Source of the DNA: Tetrahymena elliotti 4EA
Lineage: Eukaryota > Ciliophora > Oligohymenophorea > Hymenostomatida > Tetrahymenidae
Length of the DNA stretch: 58,069 nucleotides
Assembly (NCBI GenBank): GCA_000231825.2
Contig: JH720295.1
Coordinates: forward strand, 985,457-1,043,525
Direction: 5' to 3'
Below, one piece after another: positions 13,869-26,320 of the stretch. The notes under the pieces are model-generated. The model saw only the letters and a program-made list of their open reading frames with translations. It was not told the DNA's origin and made no database searches. The position numbers were made by a program, and so were the translations under genes. Positions within the stretch are counted from its first letter, which is position 1. Each line of letters begins with the position of its first letter.

Positions 13869-16800
13869 ATGAGAAAAGTATAGAAAAACTTTTATTATCT
13901 CCTTCTATTGTTGATAATTTCTAGCCTAACAATCTCTTAAACAGTTGAAAAGCAAAAGCTTATCAATTTACAGGCTGGTGAGGGTTATATTTTGAGCTTC
14001 TCAGACTTAATCACTGAACCTGCAACTCAAATAGATTTAACTCCCACACCCGCATCTCAATTGATAAATCCTTACAACAATATTGTAAGCTCCACTACAT
14101 TTCCTCCTTTGTTAGGCATTGTGGCAACTATCGATTTTGGTACTTAAACATAATATAATATTGCTATAAAATAAGAGACAAACTCAAACGCAAATACAAT
14201 AGAACTTCGTTTTATGTATGAATAATTGACAATTGATCCTGGATGTTCATGCTTAAAGTAAACTATATTATACAATTTCTCTTTAGACCAAGTATCTTCT
14301 GATCTTAAATATTCCTATGGTAGCTTCTATTCTTATAACAAAGGGTTTATTTCATACTAATTAGAAAATGGTTAAATAAAATCCTTTGTATTTTCAGTAG
14401 GTGAAGGTACAGCTAAAATAGATGCTCTTAATGTATAACTATACAAACATGTTTCAATTTTAGGACCTAATAATTTAATTTATATCATTCAGTTCATATA
14501 AAATTAAGAATATTAATTAATTTAATTTGATTCATAGAATAACTCAAAAATTATCTAGAAATCTCAAAATTTTTCTTGCGAAACTTCATACCCATTGATA
14601 GACACAGGTAGATACTTTTTTAACTATTGTTATATCTAAGGTTCAAGTTCATTAGATGTTGTATCTATTGATTTTACTTAACTCAAGCTTTCTTTTGATT
14701 CATTTCCTTTAACTTAAAATGAATTAGCTTTTCCCTTGATTAAAAGAATAGGAACTAGTATTTTGTTTGGTTTAAAAAGTAATAATAATTTTACTATTTT
14801 GAATTTGAGTTCAAGTGATTCTGAAATAGATGAACCATTTGGTTGGTAATCATATTCTAATATCAATTTATTTTTATCAAAGGTTGTATTCATTTCCTCA
14901 AAGCTTATGGTCTATTTTTCAAGAAACTATTTATAATTTTTTGATATTGAAAAAACAGTAGCACTTTATCAGGTCTAAGTATGTGAAGATAATTTAAATA
15001 TCAAATTCATCCAAAATCTAGGTAACCAGATTGCTATTTTCATTTATAACTAAAACGATGAATATTAGAAAACAATAATTGCTGAAGTCAATATTCCATC
15101 TCTTCTCATACAAACACCTGCCTCTACAACAGAACCAATATTGTTATCAATTAAAACTGTTTCATCAACAACTTACAAAATAGCAATTAATGTTTAAATT
15201 ATTTAATAAAATGATGTATTTTTTGCCGAATCTTAAATTAGTTTATAGAATACCTACTCCTCCTCAAATATTCTCTCTTAGAAGTATTTTACTATTCCTA
15301 TTGAAGATTATGTTATTGGAGCAGATTTATCTTTAATGGTATAAGTAGACCAACAATCTTAGTAAATTTTCTAAAATCCTAGATTAATTTAATAGTTAAA
15401 TATGAAAGGAACTAGTTAGATGATAATTGATGAAACTTGCACATCATTTTAGACTGATGGATATTTTCCATCTATTTTCTAATGTCCTCCCTCTCAACAA
15501 GACAAACTATATACATAATATGCAATCTACCCATTCTCTATGGGACACTTAGGTGAAAGTACTGCATCTTTTTTAATTTATAAAAGCTAAATAAGTTTTG
15601 AGTTCCCAATAAATTAAATTGATAATAAGGGCTCTTTCATTTTAAAAGCTACACCAGTTTCATCCTCTTTTGATGTTTATGTTCCTTTCATTAAATCAAC
15701 TGCTGAATCATAACTTTTTCACAATTAAATCCCAGTAGATTGCTCAGAAAATAATTTCTTATTTGCATCTGATCCTTCTTACAGTGTCCTGTTTACTCTT
15801 TGTGGCTCAACAGTTACATAAATTATTTTTAGACCTTAAAAATCATATGGACAACCTTAAATAGTCAGTAAAACTATTTTGAATTAAAATTCTTAGCTAA
15901 TAACAAATATGATATGCATTTAAGGATTCTTGTTTATGTATAATAGCGAAACAATTTAAGCTTACGACTACATAAACTAAGGATAAGTTGGTTATATCAA
16001 TATACCAACTATAACTCCAGGCAAAAAGTAAACCCTTACTATTTTCAAGAGCTCATTCTTAATTACAGTCCTTGATGATCCACTCACAACAATTGCTTAA
16101 TATTCATACAATCGCTTTAAAACAAATAATCCAACATTCATGAGAAACTTACAAATAGACAGCGGTCACCCTGTAAGCTCTTAAGCAATCGTAATACCTA
16201 AGAGATCATCTCAAAAAGAATTTGCTTTTGTTTTATCAACAAAAGAAAATACTTATTACATGTACAGGATTAATAGTAAGCAATGGTCAAATTAACTTTA
16301 TACAACATTGAATTACAATCTAAATTAGGCAGTGTTAAGCTCTCGTCTATTAATTTAATTTGATAAAGAAATTTATACAGCTATTCTTAGTGAGGCTAGT
16401 ATCTTCTACTAAATGGGACTAAGTACTGAATAGTTCAATTCAAAATTATCTCAGAGTACCTAATTTACAATTTCAAAAATTTAATAAGATAATCTAATTT
16501 ATAATAACCTTAGAATTACATCTTAAAAATAATTGAAAGATACCAATAGTCTTCTTATTAATTCAGTATTAAATAGAGATGCTAGTGTAAATTATGGTGT
16601 TATTAACAACAATGCAGATACTTTAAATTCAATTAGAGCTTAGATACAAGACACCAATTATTCAAGTGGTTAAGTTTTTACTTTTAATGATTGGTAGACT
16701 TACAATGCATGCCTTTTAAGCTGGATCTCAACTGATTAAAATTCTTAAATAGTTTAGAGAATGGCTAATTAAGATTCTCCAAATATATAATAAGCTTATA

Positions 16801-17963
16801 CAATTTTATATAATAAAAAGGCTGTTATTGAGTAAAACCAAATCAAAAGTTTCTTTGTCATCTCAGGTTAATTTACTGGTTGTGCTATTTTAGATGACAA
16901 GGGGTCTTTAAGATTTTAGGATCCTAATTATCAAATCTTTTTGTATGTGATTTGCTAGAAATAAATTAGTTAATACCAAATCACTTATCAAATCAATAAA
17001 ACTACTGATGAAGTAACTTTTTCTATACTATCTAGTCCAAATATTTATCAAATTAGTTATGAATTATATATTCCTTAAATTCAAAGAATCATTAGCTCAA
17101 ACGATTAGTTATACCTTTATGGTTATGATGGAACAAAAATTTGGTAGGTAAATTTAGATAATAATAAAAAAGAAGCTTCTTTTAATGAACTAAGTTACTC
17201 TTACTATTCTTACAATAGTATTTTTGTATTATTTTAATTTAATCTACAATTATCTATCTACCCAACTGGTATAATACAAGCTTAAGTAAGATCATCTACA
17301 TAAATTGATGTTTATGATATTACCGATCTTTTATAGTAAAAAGAATTTATTATTTTAGAAAACGATTACATTTCAAGAATAGAGTAATATTCTGACAGCC
17401 AGTTTAGAATTGCATTCAAAAATTCATACATCTATGATGTAACATTCTCGTTAAGCAACAATGGATAACTTTTAATAGACTCAGCATTTTAGTACTATTA
17501 CCAAGATGCTTTCTAAGAATTTATCTAAGGATTTAAGGGTTCAAAGTATACTTTGTTATTAGGGTTGATAGGTGAAAATCTATTATAAATGTCAGCTTTA
17601 TATTCTAATACTGTTTAGTAATAAAATATATTCCTTATTTAATCATCCTTACTATTACCTAATTAGGATATTTTCTTATATCCCTCCTGTGTGTTTGAAA
17701 TAAATCCTAATTTGATCTAGGTTACTTATTCAACTGGATAACAAGCTCTAATTAGTATATCTGATTAGCTAGGAATAAAACCCCTTGTTAGTAAGTCTTA
17801 AATAAAGAATTATATGAAAACAACAATTTCTCCTTTTGGTTAAACTAATGAAAATAATTCAATATCTTTTGTTTTTCCAGGTGGTTCTTCAAGAAAATCG
17901 TCTGGAATAATTTAATTATTTGCAATTATAAATATAATATCATTAACAATTATTTTATTTTGA
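13869..17963 (+). CDS. Secreted, probably GPI-anchored surface protein
   Basis: This is a single exon of 1364 codons with no intron, ending in TGA. I do not recognise the family. Residues 1-24 form a clear signal peptide: M-R-K, then a Leu/Ile-rich core (F-Y-Y-L-L-L-L-L-I-I-S-S), then a Ser-Gln cleavage region. The rest is beta-rich and full of Ser, Thr, Asn and Gln, with few scattered Cys and no obvious repeat. The last ~27 residues read G-G-S-S-R-K-S-S-G followed by a hydrophobic tail that stops directly at I-L-F. That is the layout of a GPI attachment signal (small residues, short spacer, hydrophobic end, no cytosolic tail). A single-pass membrane anchor is the alternative. Codons are less A+T-biased than the flanks, which supports real expression. 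A role on the cell surface or cilia is inference. Confidence 0.85.
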
Positions 17964-19455
17964 TTCTGTTTTTAAAAAATTTATTCACATATATGATTGT
18001 CCCTTTTGATTGTAAAATAACTTATCTAGAAATTAGCAAAATAAAATTTGATTATTTTAGAGTATTTTCAATTCTAAGATAGAGTTTAATTTAACAGGGT
18101 AAATTGTAATGAGCTCTAATCCTTAAAAACTTCAATTAATTATCTTCATATTTTTAAAAATTTAAATTAAAAATGTATTTGATTGAAAGATGATGATAAA
18201 ATTATCCATACCCAACTATTAGCTTTAATCTATAAAGATCTAAGATTATTTGGGGTGAAACTTATTAAGGTAAAGTAATTTAATAAATATATTAATTTAG
18301 AAAATTGTTGGAGAAATTATGTGGAAAAGATTGAGCATATCCTTAGATTTTCTTTGTAAATATTATCAAAGAAATATCTTTTTAGAAGATAGATATGAAG
18401 TAAGGATTAAATTAAAAATTAATCAGAAATTTTGATAAAGATATTTGCGATTTTTTTAGTTTTTAAGATGAAAAATTCAAAAGATATTTTTCTCTTAATA
18501 TTATTTCATTATTGAAGATTTTCTTTAAAAATTATTCACCATTTTTTATTTTACATTTTTCTACTCATTTTACTTTTAATAATCCTGTCTAGTAATAATA
18601 CATCATTGATGGGTTTTTGGTGACGAAATAGCTGAGTACTTCTTAAAAAGAAATATTCAAGAAAATTTCTATATTAAGACAGCTTAAGTTTTTGCTTAAG
18701 TTATCTAAATCTTTTTTTCCCTCAAAAGAATTGTTTTTAAATTGAATAATATAAATCTGAATTCCCAAACAGTTATATAATAAATACCTCTGTGTATAAA
18801 TAAATGAATTTTAATCTATTTCTAAATTAGAAAGCAGTAGTTAGTAATTGAAATGAAAAAACCTTTAAAAAAAAGTACTATAATGAATGGATTTATGAAT
18901 TGTTCTATTAAAAAAAAAAATTTTCTTAAAATCAAAAATACCCCAAAAAGAAGTACTCTATTTGTATGTAGTCCTGAAAAGGGCAGTACCCTAGGGTACT
19001 ATATATATATATATATATATAAATGATTTTACTGAAAATAAAATTATTAGTGATCTATTAGAAGAAAAGATATTCAATTTCAATTTATTTGATAACAATC
19101 AAAAAAAGTGTGGATATTTAATAAATTTTATTAAAGATTTATGAAATTCTGAAGGAATAAATGAAGAAGCGTGTGATTAATGCGCGAAAAATAGGTAGAA
19201 AGCAGACAGATTAAGAAATAAGAGTGGAAGGTGTTAGTTGAAAATTTGAGTAAAAAATATATAAATAAATAGGAAGAAAGAATAAATGAAGAATGGTTTT
19301 TTATTATTTTTTTGTTTGTAAACGAATAAATTAAATAAAAAGACTAGTTGAAAAAGAAAATATAATAAATATTTTCATAATTAAAAAAAGGATTCTCAAT
19401 AAAAAAGGAACCAATTAATTATTTGATTAAATTCAAAATAAATAGGAAAACAGAA
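17964..19455. other. Intergenic region upstream of the ADP/ATP carrier
   Basis: About 1.5 kb. It contains a perfect 16-bp palindrome plus (TA)n tract (18985-19021, listed separately). Around 18060-18400 two TGA-free stretches follow each other in the same frame, separated by one TGA (residues such as L-L-A-L-I-Y-K-D-L-R-L-F-G-V then N-C-W-R-N-Y-V-E-K). They could be a decayed gene, but without a start or splice sites I do not call one. The last 200 bp, rich in A and G, should hold the carrier promoter. Confidence 0.4.
18985..19021. repeat. 16-bp perfect palindrome joined to an 11-unit (TA)n tract
   Basis: Positions 18985-19000 read agtaccctagggtact, which equals its own reverse complement. 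The last base starts an uninterrupted TA tract to 19021. G+C-rich palindromes are rare in this DNA. It may form a cruciform or bind a dimeric protein; no function is shown. Confidence 0.85.
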
Positions 19456-20370
19456 ATGTCACATAGTTAGCAAGGACAAGGTAGTTAATTCGTTAAGGAT
19501 TTACTTATGGGTGGTACCGCTGGTGCCATTGCCAAGACAGTATGTGCTCCCATCGAAAGAGTAAAGCTTTTGATGTAAAATCAACATACCATCCCTGAAT
19601 TGAAGAATAATCCCTACACAAGTATTGGTAATTGCTTCGTTCGTTGCGTCAAGGAAGAAGGTCCTCTTTCTCTCTGGAAGGGTAACTTGGCTAACGTCAT
19701 CAGATATTTCCCCACTACTGCTATTAACTTTGCCACCAAGGATTTCTTCTAAAGAGCCTTTGTTAAGGGAGTTAATGCTGAAACTTAAAAATTCAAATTC
19801 TTCTTGGGTAACACTCTTGCTGGTGGTATGGCTGGTGCCACTTCTATGATGTTCGTCTATCCTCTTGATTATTGCAGAACTAGATTAGCTAATGATGTTT
19901 CTGGTTAATACAAGGGTTTGATCGATTGTGTTGCAAAGACTTTCAAGACTGATGGTCTCCAAGGTATTTATAGAGGTTTAAGCGTTTCCCTTGTTGGTAT
20001 CTTCGTCTACAGAGCTTTATACTTCGGTACTTTCGATTCTGGTAAAAGATGGGTTTTCGGTGAAGACCAAAGAAAGGCCAACATCTTCGCTAAGTTCTTC
20101 TTCGCCCAAGCTTGTGTCACCTTCTCCGAAACTGTCTCATATCCTCTCGATACTGTCCGTAGAAGACTTATGATGCAATCTGGTAAGGGTACTAAAGATT
20201 ATAACGGTACAATTGATTGCTTCAGAAAAGTTCATGCCTAAGAAGGTACTAAAGGTTTCTTCAAGGGTAATTTATCCAATGTTTACAGATCAGTTGGTTC
20301 TGCATTAGTCCTTGTTCTTTACGACGAATTCAAGCACTGGTTGGAAGCTTACGGTACTTAGAAGAATTGA
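19456..20370 (+). CDS. AAC: Mitochondrial ADP/ATP carrier (adenine nucleotide translocase)
   Basis: 304 residues, no intron. It exchanges matrix ATP for cytosolic ADP across the inner mitochondrial membrane. Three ~100-residue repeats each carry the mitochondrial-carrier signature: P32-I-E34-R-V-K37, P136-L-D138-Y-C-R141 and P230-L-D232-T-V-R235. The family hallmark hexapeptide is present at 235-240 as R-R-R-L-M-M, where most ADP/ATP carriers have R-R-R-M-M-M. Membrane-helix residues such as G-G-T-A-G-A and [10 protein letters not shown] also fit. The length is typical (about 300). There is no presequence, as usual. Codon use differs strongly from its neighbours: many C-ended codons (ttc, gtc, gcc, atc) and few rare ones, as expected for a highly expressed ciliate gene. 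Gln is still written mainly with TAA/TAG. It stands alone among surface-protein genes. Confidence 0.98.
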
Positions 20371-22044
20371 TTTATTAAACTAAAATAAAATAGCTATTAA
20401 ATAAATAAATAAACACTTAAAAGCTAAAAAAATAATTTAATATTTCTCAATAAAAGTTGCAACAATTGTATTTTTAATCAAAAATGCTCATTAAAACATT
20501 ATAAACTCATCTAAGTTTTAGTTTATCTGTGTTCTTTCATTCATTAGTTTCATCTTTCCGTCATTTATAACTTGTTTTTCTATGTTTATCTTCATCATTT
20601 TTATTTTATTAACATTTGCTTCTATCTAATTTTCTATCACAAAAAGCATTTAAATTTTGATTTTTAAAACTAAAAACTAAACTAAATTTCTAAAACCAAA
20701 AACACCAAATTTTATTGCATTAAACGGTCATACATTGCTTGTATTGTTAGAATTGAAATTTATTATTAACTTAACTCTGAAAATTTATTTTATTTCAAAT
20801 TTAAAAACCAATTTCCTTGATAGAAACAAGATAATTTTAAAAGCAATTTACATTATATTTTTCTTACCTTTGCCAAATCATTAAACATATAAAAAAAGCT
20901 AATTAATTTTTATTTTATGAAAAATTGTCTAGAAAATTTCGAAAATTGAAAAATAATCACATGTGGATATTTTGATGAAAATTCATTGAAGTGTTTTTAA
21001 TTAAATTTGAGTTAATAATACTCAAATTTGATCAATTCTATTTGTGATAACAAATAAAAATCAAAAAATCCCAGCATAACTAATTCACTTAAAATGGGAG
21101 GGATAGAAACAGCAGTTTTCATACTAAAAAAATCATCTCAATAATTTTTTTTATTGAAAGATTATATAAAAATTTTTTTCACCTTCATTTCTAGCCCTTC
21201 CCTTAAAAATTAGTTTAAAGAATATTTATAAATTCTATTTTAAAAGGATTGTTCTTGAAATACTGGATGAAAGAGTTACTAAATCAGATTAAATATTTTG
21301 GAAAATATTTTCTTAAAATAGCTTATTCAAATAATTTTAATTATTAAATTTATTTAGCTTTCATTTGAACAAAAACAGAAAATGAAAAAAGAAAATGATT
21401 TCTTTAAATTTTTTTTCCCTTAAAAATTATTCCAAACTAGCTTTACAATTAAAAATCTTGATTTAATCTTTCACTCATTTACTTTAATAAGATCTAAATC
21501 AAATAAAATGATTTAAAAAAAGCTGAGTAAAATTTAAATAACTGGCCTTAAAAATATATCTTTATATTTATTTTAAATAATAATTTTTTATTTTCCTAAG
21601 TAAATAATTAAAAAAATGTAATTTATTTATCTAAAAAATTTAAATTAATAAAATAAAATGTTTGAAAGAATTAAAATGATTTAAAAATTAAATTTGAAAT
21701 AAAAAAATTTAAAAAAATGGTTGTTATGATGGAAATTATTTAAATATCAATAAAAGCAAAAAAATTGTAATAATTTCTCAATTAAAGGTTTATTTTTAAA
21801 ATAATTAATTAAATAGTATTTATTTTGAAATAATTAATATAAACGAATAAAAGAATTTTATTTCTAAAAGTAAAGGTATTTTTATTACTACTAATTTGTA
21901 ATTTTATATAAATTCATAGAGATAGTCAACAGTTTATAAGATATTTATAGATATATCAAGTGCAAATTTTATTTTCATAGATCTAAATTTTAAATTTATT
22001 TTATATAATTTATGTGAAAGAATATTATGATCCCTTTTTGGGAT
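20371..22044. other. Convergent intergenic region
   Basis: About 1.7 kb of very A+T-rich DNA between the 3' ends of the carrier gene and the minus-strand gene. I see no open frame, repeat or motif to report. It should hold both transcript ends. Confidence 0.4.
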
Positions 22045-23327
22045 TCAGGCGTCGTTATCTTCCCCGCCACTTTCAGTACCACCATAACCTTAGTTGTTAT
22101 TTTCCTTATTTTTGTGAGACTTAACAAATGACCTTAATTTTCCTATTCTTTCATTCAAGTTCTTATTGAAGTTGAAACCATACTTTTTACCACACCTATT
22201 ATTTATGATTTATTTATATTTAAATATTTCCAAATGATTAATTGCTATTTCTTTTCTAATTCTGAAATGCTTTTTTAAGAAAACTTAGATTTTTCATAAG
22301 AGCTTTTTAAGTGAATTTAATTATATTTACCTGATCTAAAGTAGATAGTCATCCAAAGTTTTTTTTGAGATACCAACCTTTTGGGCTGCATTATCAAGTG
22401 GCATGTTAATATATTTGCCATTTTCATCATAGAAACCTGTGTAGAACCTACGCCATAAAGCCACTTTTTCTACTACTTCGCCTATTTTTCTTTCTTTGAC
22501 TCTGTTATTTTTCTAGTTTGCATTAGCTGAAGTAGGATTCAATCTTGCTTCTGTTTCATCATTTTCTTCCTTATTTTTCTATTCTTAAATTAGCATATCA
22601 ACAATGTTTCTTTAACCACATCTCAACTTAATTTCCAACTATTTATATTTTTTAAATTATTATTCATTTTTAAAATAAATTTGATAAAAATATTCTTTGA
22701 GATAAATGAGCTTTCATTTAAATTTTAAGAAAATAAAACATTTATTCTTACTTAATTGCTGTTCAAGCAGCTTATAGGAACTCCAACAGTGGTATCCAAT
22801 GGATCTCTTCCACAATATCTGTAGAGATCTGAAATAGGATCGAAATATGAAATCATAGCATTTGTAAACTCGAAGCCTGATGCTTTAATATTCCTGAGAA
22901 TCTCTGATAAGACAATCTCATTATTCTAATTTATATAAACTTTCTAATGTTAGAATAAAGTTTTACTCTCCTTATATTAATGAAAGATAACAACTTCGAT
23001 CTATATTATAAAACAAAAAAAAAATTATTGATAACATCATTTATTAGCAATTCAAATCATTTCTTATTTATTGATTTATTTCAAATATTTCTTGATTATA
23101 TAAAATCATATTTTAAATGAATCGATATAAATCAACTCTTTTTTCAAATGATTATTATCAAACACACATAAATTAATTATGTTTTAATAAATTACATTTG
23201 CAGTTTTGCAGTTCGATAATTCATAATTGTTATCCATTTTGCTGTACTACCCATAATTATTATTTGTGTCTTGTACTAAGCCTAATTCTTATTATTCGTC
23301 TTTCGGTCTGTTTCTCCTAGGTGGCAT
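22045..23327 (-). CDS. 279-residue protein with a helix-turn-helix-like segment
   Basis: Four exons on the minus strand: 23196-23327, 22752-23000, 22331-22638, 22045-22195. The introns 23001-23195, 22639-22751 and 22196-22330 have GTAA donors and ATAG/ATAG acceptors, and all phases fit. The N-terminus is M-P-P-R-R-N-R-P-K-D-E, basic then Gln-rich. The middle has R-Y-C-G-R-D-P-L-D. Residues about 195-245 are the most distinctive: Y-T-G-F-Y-D, then P-L-D-N-A-A-Q-K-V-G-I-S-K-K-T-L-D-D-Y-L, then R-C-G-K-K-Y-G-F-N-F and a basic helix (N-E-R-I-G-K-L-R-S-F-V-K). The A-A-x-x-V-G-I-S-x-x-T-L-x-x-Y-L part has the spacing of a helix-turn-helix. The C-terminus is Gly/Asp/Glu-rich. I believe similar segments occur in other ciliate proteins but cannot name the family. 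DNA binding is an inference. Confidence 0.82.
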
Positions 23328-25022
23328 TTCGTTCTACTCAGGTGCAGAAAATTAGTTTGATGAAAATGTAAATTTGCGACAACTTTTCTAATTAAATATT
23401 TAAATCATTAATTCATCATTATCACTTATTATTTTTAAAATCCCATAAAAAATTCAGGAAAAGTCAATAAAGCTCTTCCTCGCTGAACAAAAATAATAAT
23501 TTTACTTTAGGTATTCTTATTTTGTTTGGCTTTCCTTCACTATTTAGTGACCTAGCTTTTATCTATAAATTGATTAAGTAAGACTTGTCTATTAAGATTT
23601 TTGTTTTGTTATTAACTATTAATTTTAAAGACTTCACTGCTTTATTGTTATTTGACACCTAAATAATTAATTGATTTCTTTGTATGTTTGTTTGTTTGTT
23701 TGTTTTTTTGCTTGATTGCTTGCTATTTTGTATGCTTTTAATTTCTTACCTATTTATTTCTAATTATCTCACATTGATTCACAAATATAAAAGTAAAATA
23801 ATCTAATTAAATCAAATATCCATTGATTAATATCTGTTCAGAATCCTTTCTCTTTCGATTTGAGAAAAAACAAAAAGTGGGTAATCATATACAAATTAAA
23901 CTCAAAAGAAATATTATATTCTGACAACAGATTAATTCCGATACTTTTTCTTCATCCCTTCATCTCAATCTCATGGATTATAAACTCCTTTTCTTTTCAA
24001 TTTTTTTTTCTAAGCGGTACAAAAGAATAATTTGAACTTTCCTATTAAAAAGCCATTGTTATTTCACTTAACAGCTAAAAATATCATAAAACCAATTTTC
24101 CATTTTTGTAGGATAAGTATTATCCTCTAATAATATCTTTATTAATTTTTACAAAATATAAAAATATATAATTAATGTCTATTTCATTATTTTATTATCA
24201 CTCATTTCATAAATAATTAATATTTCTTTTGTAAAGATTTAAAATAGAAATTAGAAAGAACACTACATAAATTAAAGATCAATTATTTTTAAAATTAAAC
24301 AAGTTTTATTTCGTTAGTTATTTGTTTATTTTTAAATATTCTAAATTTATACTAAAATACACAAAATATATAATTTAGCAAATAGATGGTTTATTATCTG
24401 TTAAATTTTGAAATTTTTTTATTTTGCCTACTGAAAATTAGATAAGCATTAATAAATAGCATCAATTAATATTTTGAGGCTAAGAAAATCAGTTGGCTCA
24501 TTCATTAAAGTATTAATCTATAAAACTATTTAAGTTATAAAATTTCATCTTTTTTTAAATGCTTTATAAATTAATTGATACAGATTTTTCATAAAAAATA
24601 TCTCTATTATTTTTAATTTTTTAAATCACTAATTTATTTTTGACTAAAAAATTGCCTATTTTATTAATGTTTTTGATTTTGTTTCTTTGTAATTGATATA
24701 GAAGCATAATTATTTGGTAATTTTTTTATTTGTTAAGATTATTATCAACTTATTATGAAAATAACTTCTAATGTATCAATAAATAAAAGAAGGTAGATTT
24801 ACTAATTATTTTGTTTCATAATTTTATTTATTTTTGAATTATTTTATTTTATCTTAAATTTAACAATAAATTGAACTAAAACTCTACTATCCATTATTCT
24901 TTCGGCATTTCTAAATTATTAAAATTATTTAATTTTAAATTTTAGTTGTGTTTATAATAGTTAATCTTAGTTTAATTGACATTATTTTTAACTAAGTACA
25001 TTGCATTAAATTATTTGAAAAA
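23328..25022. other. Intergenic region
   Basis: About 1.7 kb of A+T-rich DNA upstream of the minus-strand gene. Apart from a short (TGTT)n microsatellite (listed separately) and T-rich stretches near 23990-24010, I see nothing of note. Confidence 0.4.
23685..23707. repeat. (TGTT)n microsatellite
   Basis: Five to six units of tgtt/tttg, followed by a T run and tgcttgattgcttgc. Ordinary simple-sequence DNA. Confidence 0.8.
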
Positions 25023-25391
25023 ATGTTTAATAAATATAATTTATATGACTTACAATTCATCAAATTTTTAAGTTTATTTATTAAAATGACAAAAAGTACT
25101 CAAAAAAAGCAGAGGATATTAATATTTTCTTTTGATTCTGTTATAAAAAGTATATTAATCAAATTTTGTTTCAACAAAAGTAGAAATATTCTTTATGATA
25201 TTAGCTAATATCATCAAAAATCAAAATTTTCAGTTAAATTAGATTTTAATATGACAACAAAGATTTTATTAGAAAGGTTATCTTTTATTAATATTGAATA
25301 AGAGGGTTAGTATATACAAAATATAAATAATATTTATTACTACGAAAAAAGCTAGAAAAATTATTTTAAAATTAATCATCTAGTTTTATGA
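25023..25391 (+). CDS. Doubtful small protein, 122 codons
   Basis: An ATG at 25023 opens 122 codons with four in-frame TAA/TAG codons and a TGA stop. The product is Lys, Asn and Ile-rich with no signal peptide or domain I know (M-T-K-S-T-Q-K-K at residue 20 is a second possible start). Base composition matches the intergenic DNA around it, so it may be chance. It could also be an exon of a longer gene, but I found no convincing partner exon. Confidence 0.3.
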
Positions 25392-25492
25392 GTAATTATT
25401 GAATTAATGAATGAAGGAAATATTAATTGTTTTAATTTGAAATTCTTTTATCCTATTTCTTTTGAAAAAGATGCTAAAATATGTAGAATAGT

Positions 25493-26320
25493 TCAATCTA
25501 TGTAATTAGTTTTCTCTGATTGCATTTGCATCTTGAAGAATTAGTAGTCATATTAGTTTGAATAGAAACCCCTGTATGGGTTTGTTTCAATGGTTTTTTA
25601 ATTTTCGTTTTCAATGGTGTCTGTAGAGAGCAAGGAATAATTTTTTAAAAGTTTAGATCTTCTTACTAATACATAATCAGGTTCTTTTTCACTGAATTTA
25701 AGATAGTATTTTAATTTAGGTTCTTCCTTTTAAAAGTGAAATTTGTTGTATATGCCTATTTAGAAATTAGTCTTAGCTTAATTTGAGAAGTACAAATAAT
25801 GTTAAAGCTTATAAGTAGGATTTTATTTAGTGTTAAATAAAATTAACATTCTTAAATTTTCATTGTCTAAGCTTAGAGTATATTTTTGCTTGATGAATGG
25901 GTTCTTCTTCAACTTTTCTTGATATTCTTATTCTTTCTATTCTTCTAATTTCTTTGGATTTTTCTCTAAAATTTAATCTATTCTTTCTTATATTACATTG
26001 TAATCTTACTATTCTTCCATCATCTATTCTTATCTCAATCTTGCAATTCTTTCATTCAGTTAAGGACCATCGCTATTATTAATCTGTGTACCTTATTAGC
26101 TTGGTAAAGCTTAATTTTGTATTTATTAATATTAAGCATTTTGCTACTAATTTGGAAATGTCATTGGTCTTGCCTAAAACCTATTTTGCAATTAAATTAA
26201 ATATATTATTTCTTTTTTGCTTTATTCTATAATTCATTACTGATTCTATAAAGGTCTAACCATTCCTCTTTGCTAACCTTTCTCGTTTTCTACGAAATTT
26301 GTATTTGGGTCAAAGAACAT
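25493..26320 (-). CDS. Unknown 255-residue protein, coiled-coil-like middle
   Basis: Two exons on the minus strand: 26241-26320 and 25493-26180. The 60-bp intron 26181-26240 (GTAATG...AAATAG) removes an in-frame TGA and keeps phase. The protein starts M-F-F-D-P-N-T-N-F. Residues about 25-70 are Gln/Asn-rich. Residues about 78-130 are a charged helical stretch (N-E-R-I-A-R-L-R-Q-E-Q, then E-K-N-P-K-K-L-E-E-Q-K-E) likely to form a coiled coil. The last ~120 residues are Tyr/Phe/Lys-rich (L-K-Y-Y-L-K-F-S-E-K-E) and probably fold. There is no signal peptide or membrane segment. I do not recognise the family. A further 5' exon cannot be excluded, because a coding-like minus-strand stretch occurs near 26540-26620. 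Confidence 0.72.

Noticed and set aside
18060..18400. Possible decayed gene upstream of the carrier
   Set aside because: Two open stretches of about 50 and 75 codons in one frame are separated by TGA with no usable splice sites; not distinguishable from chance in A+T-rich DNA.
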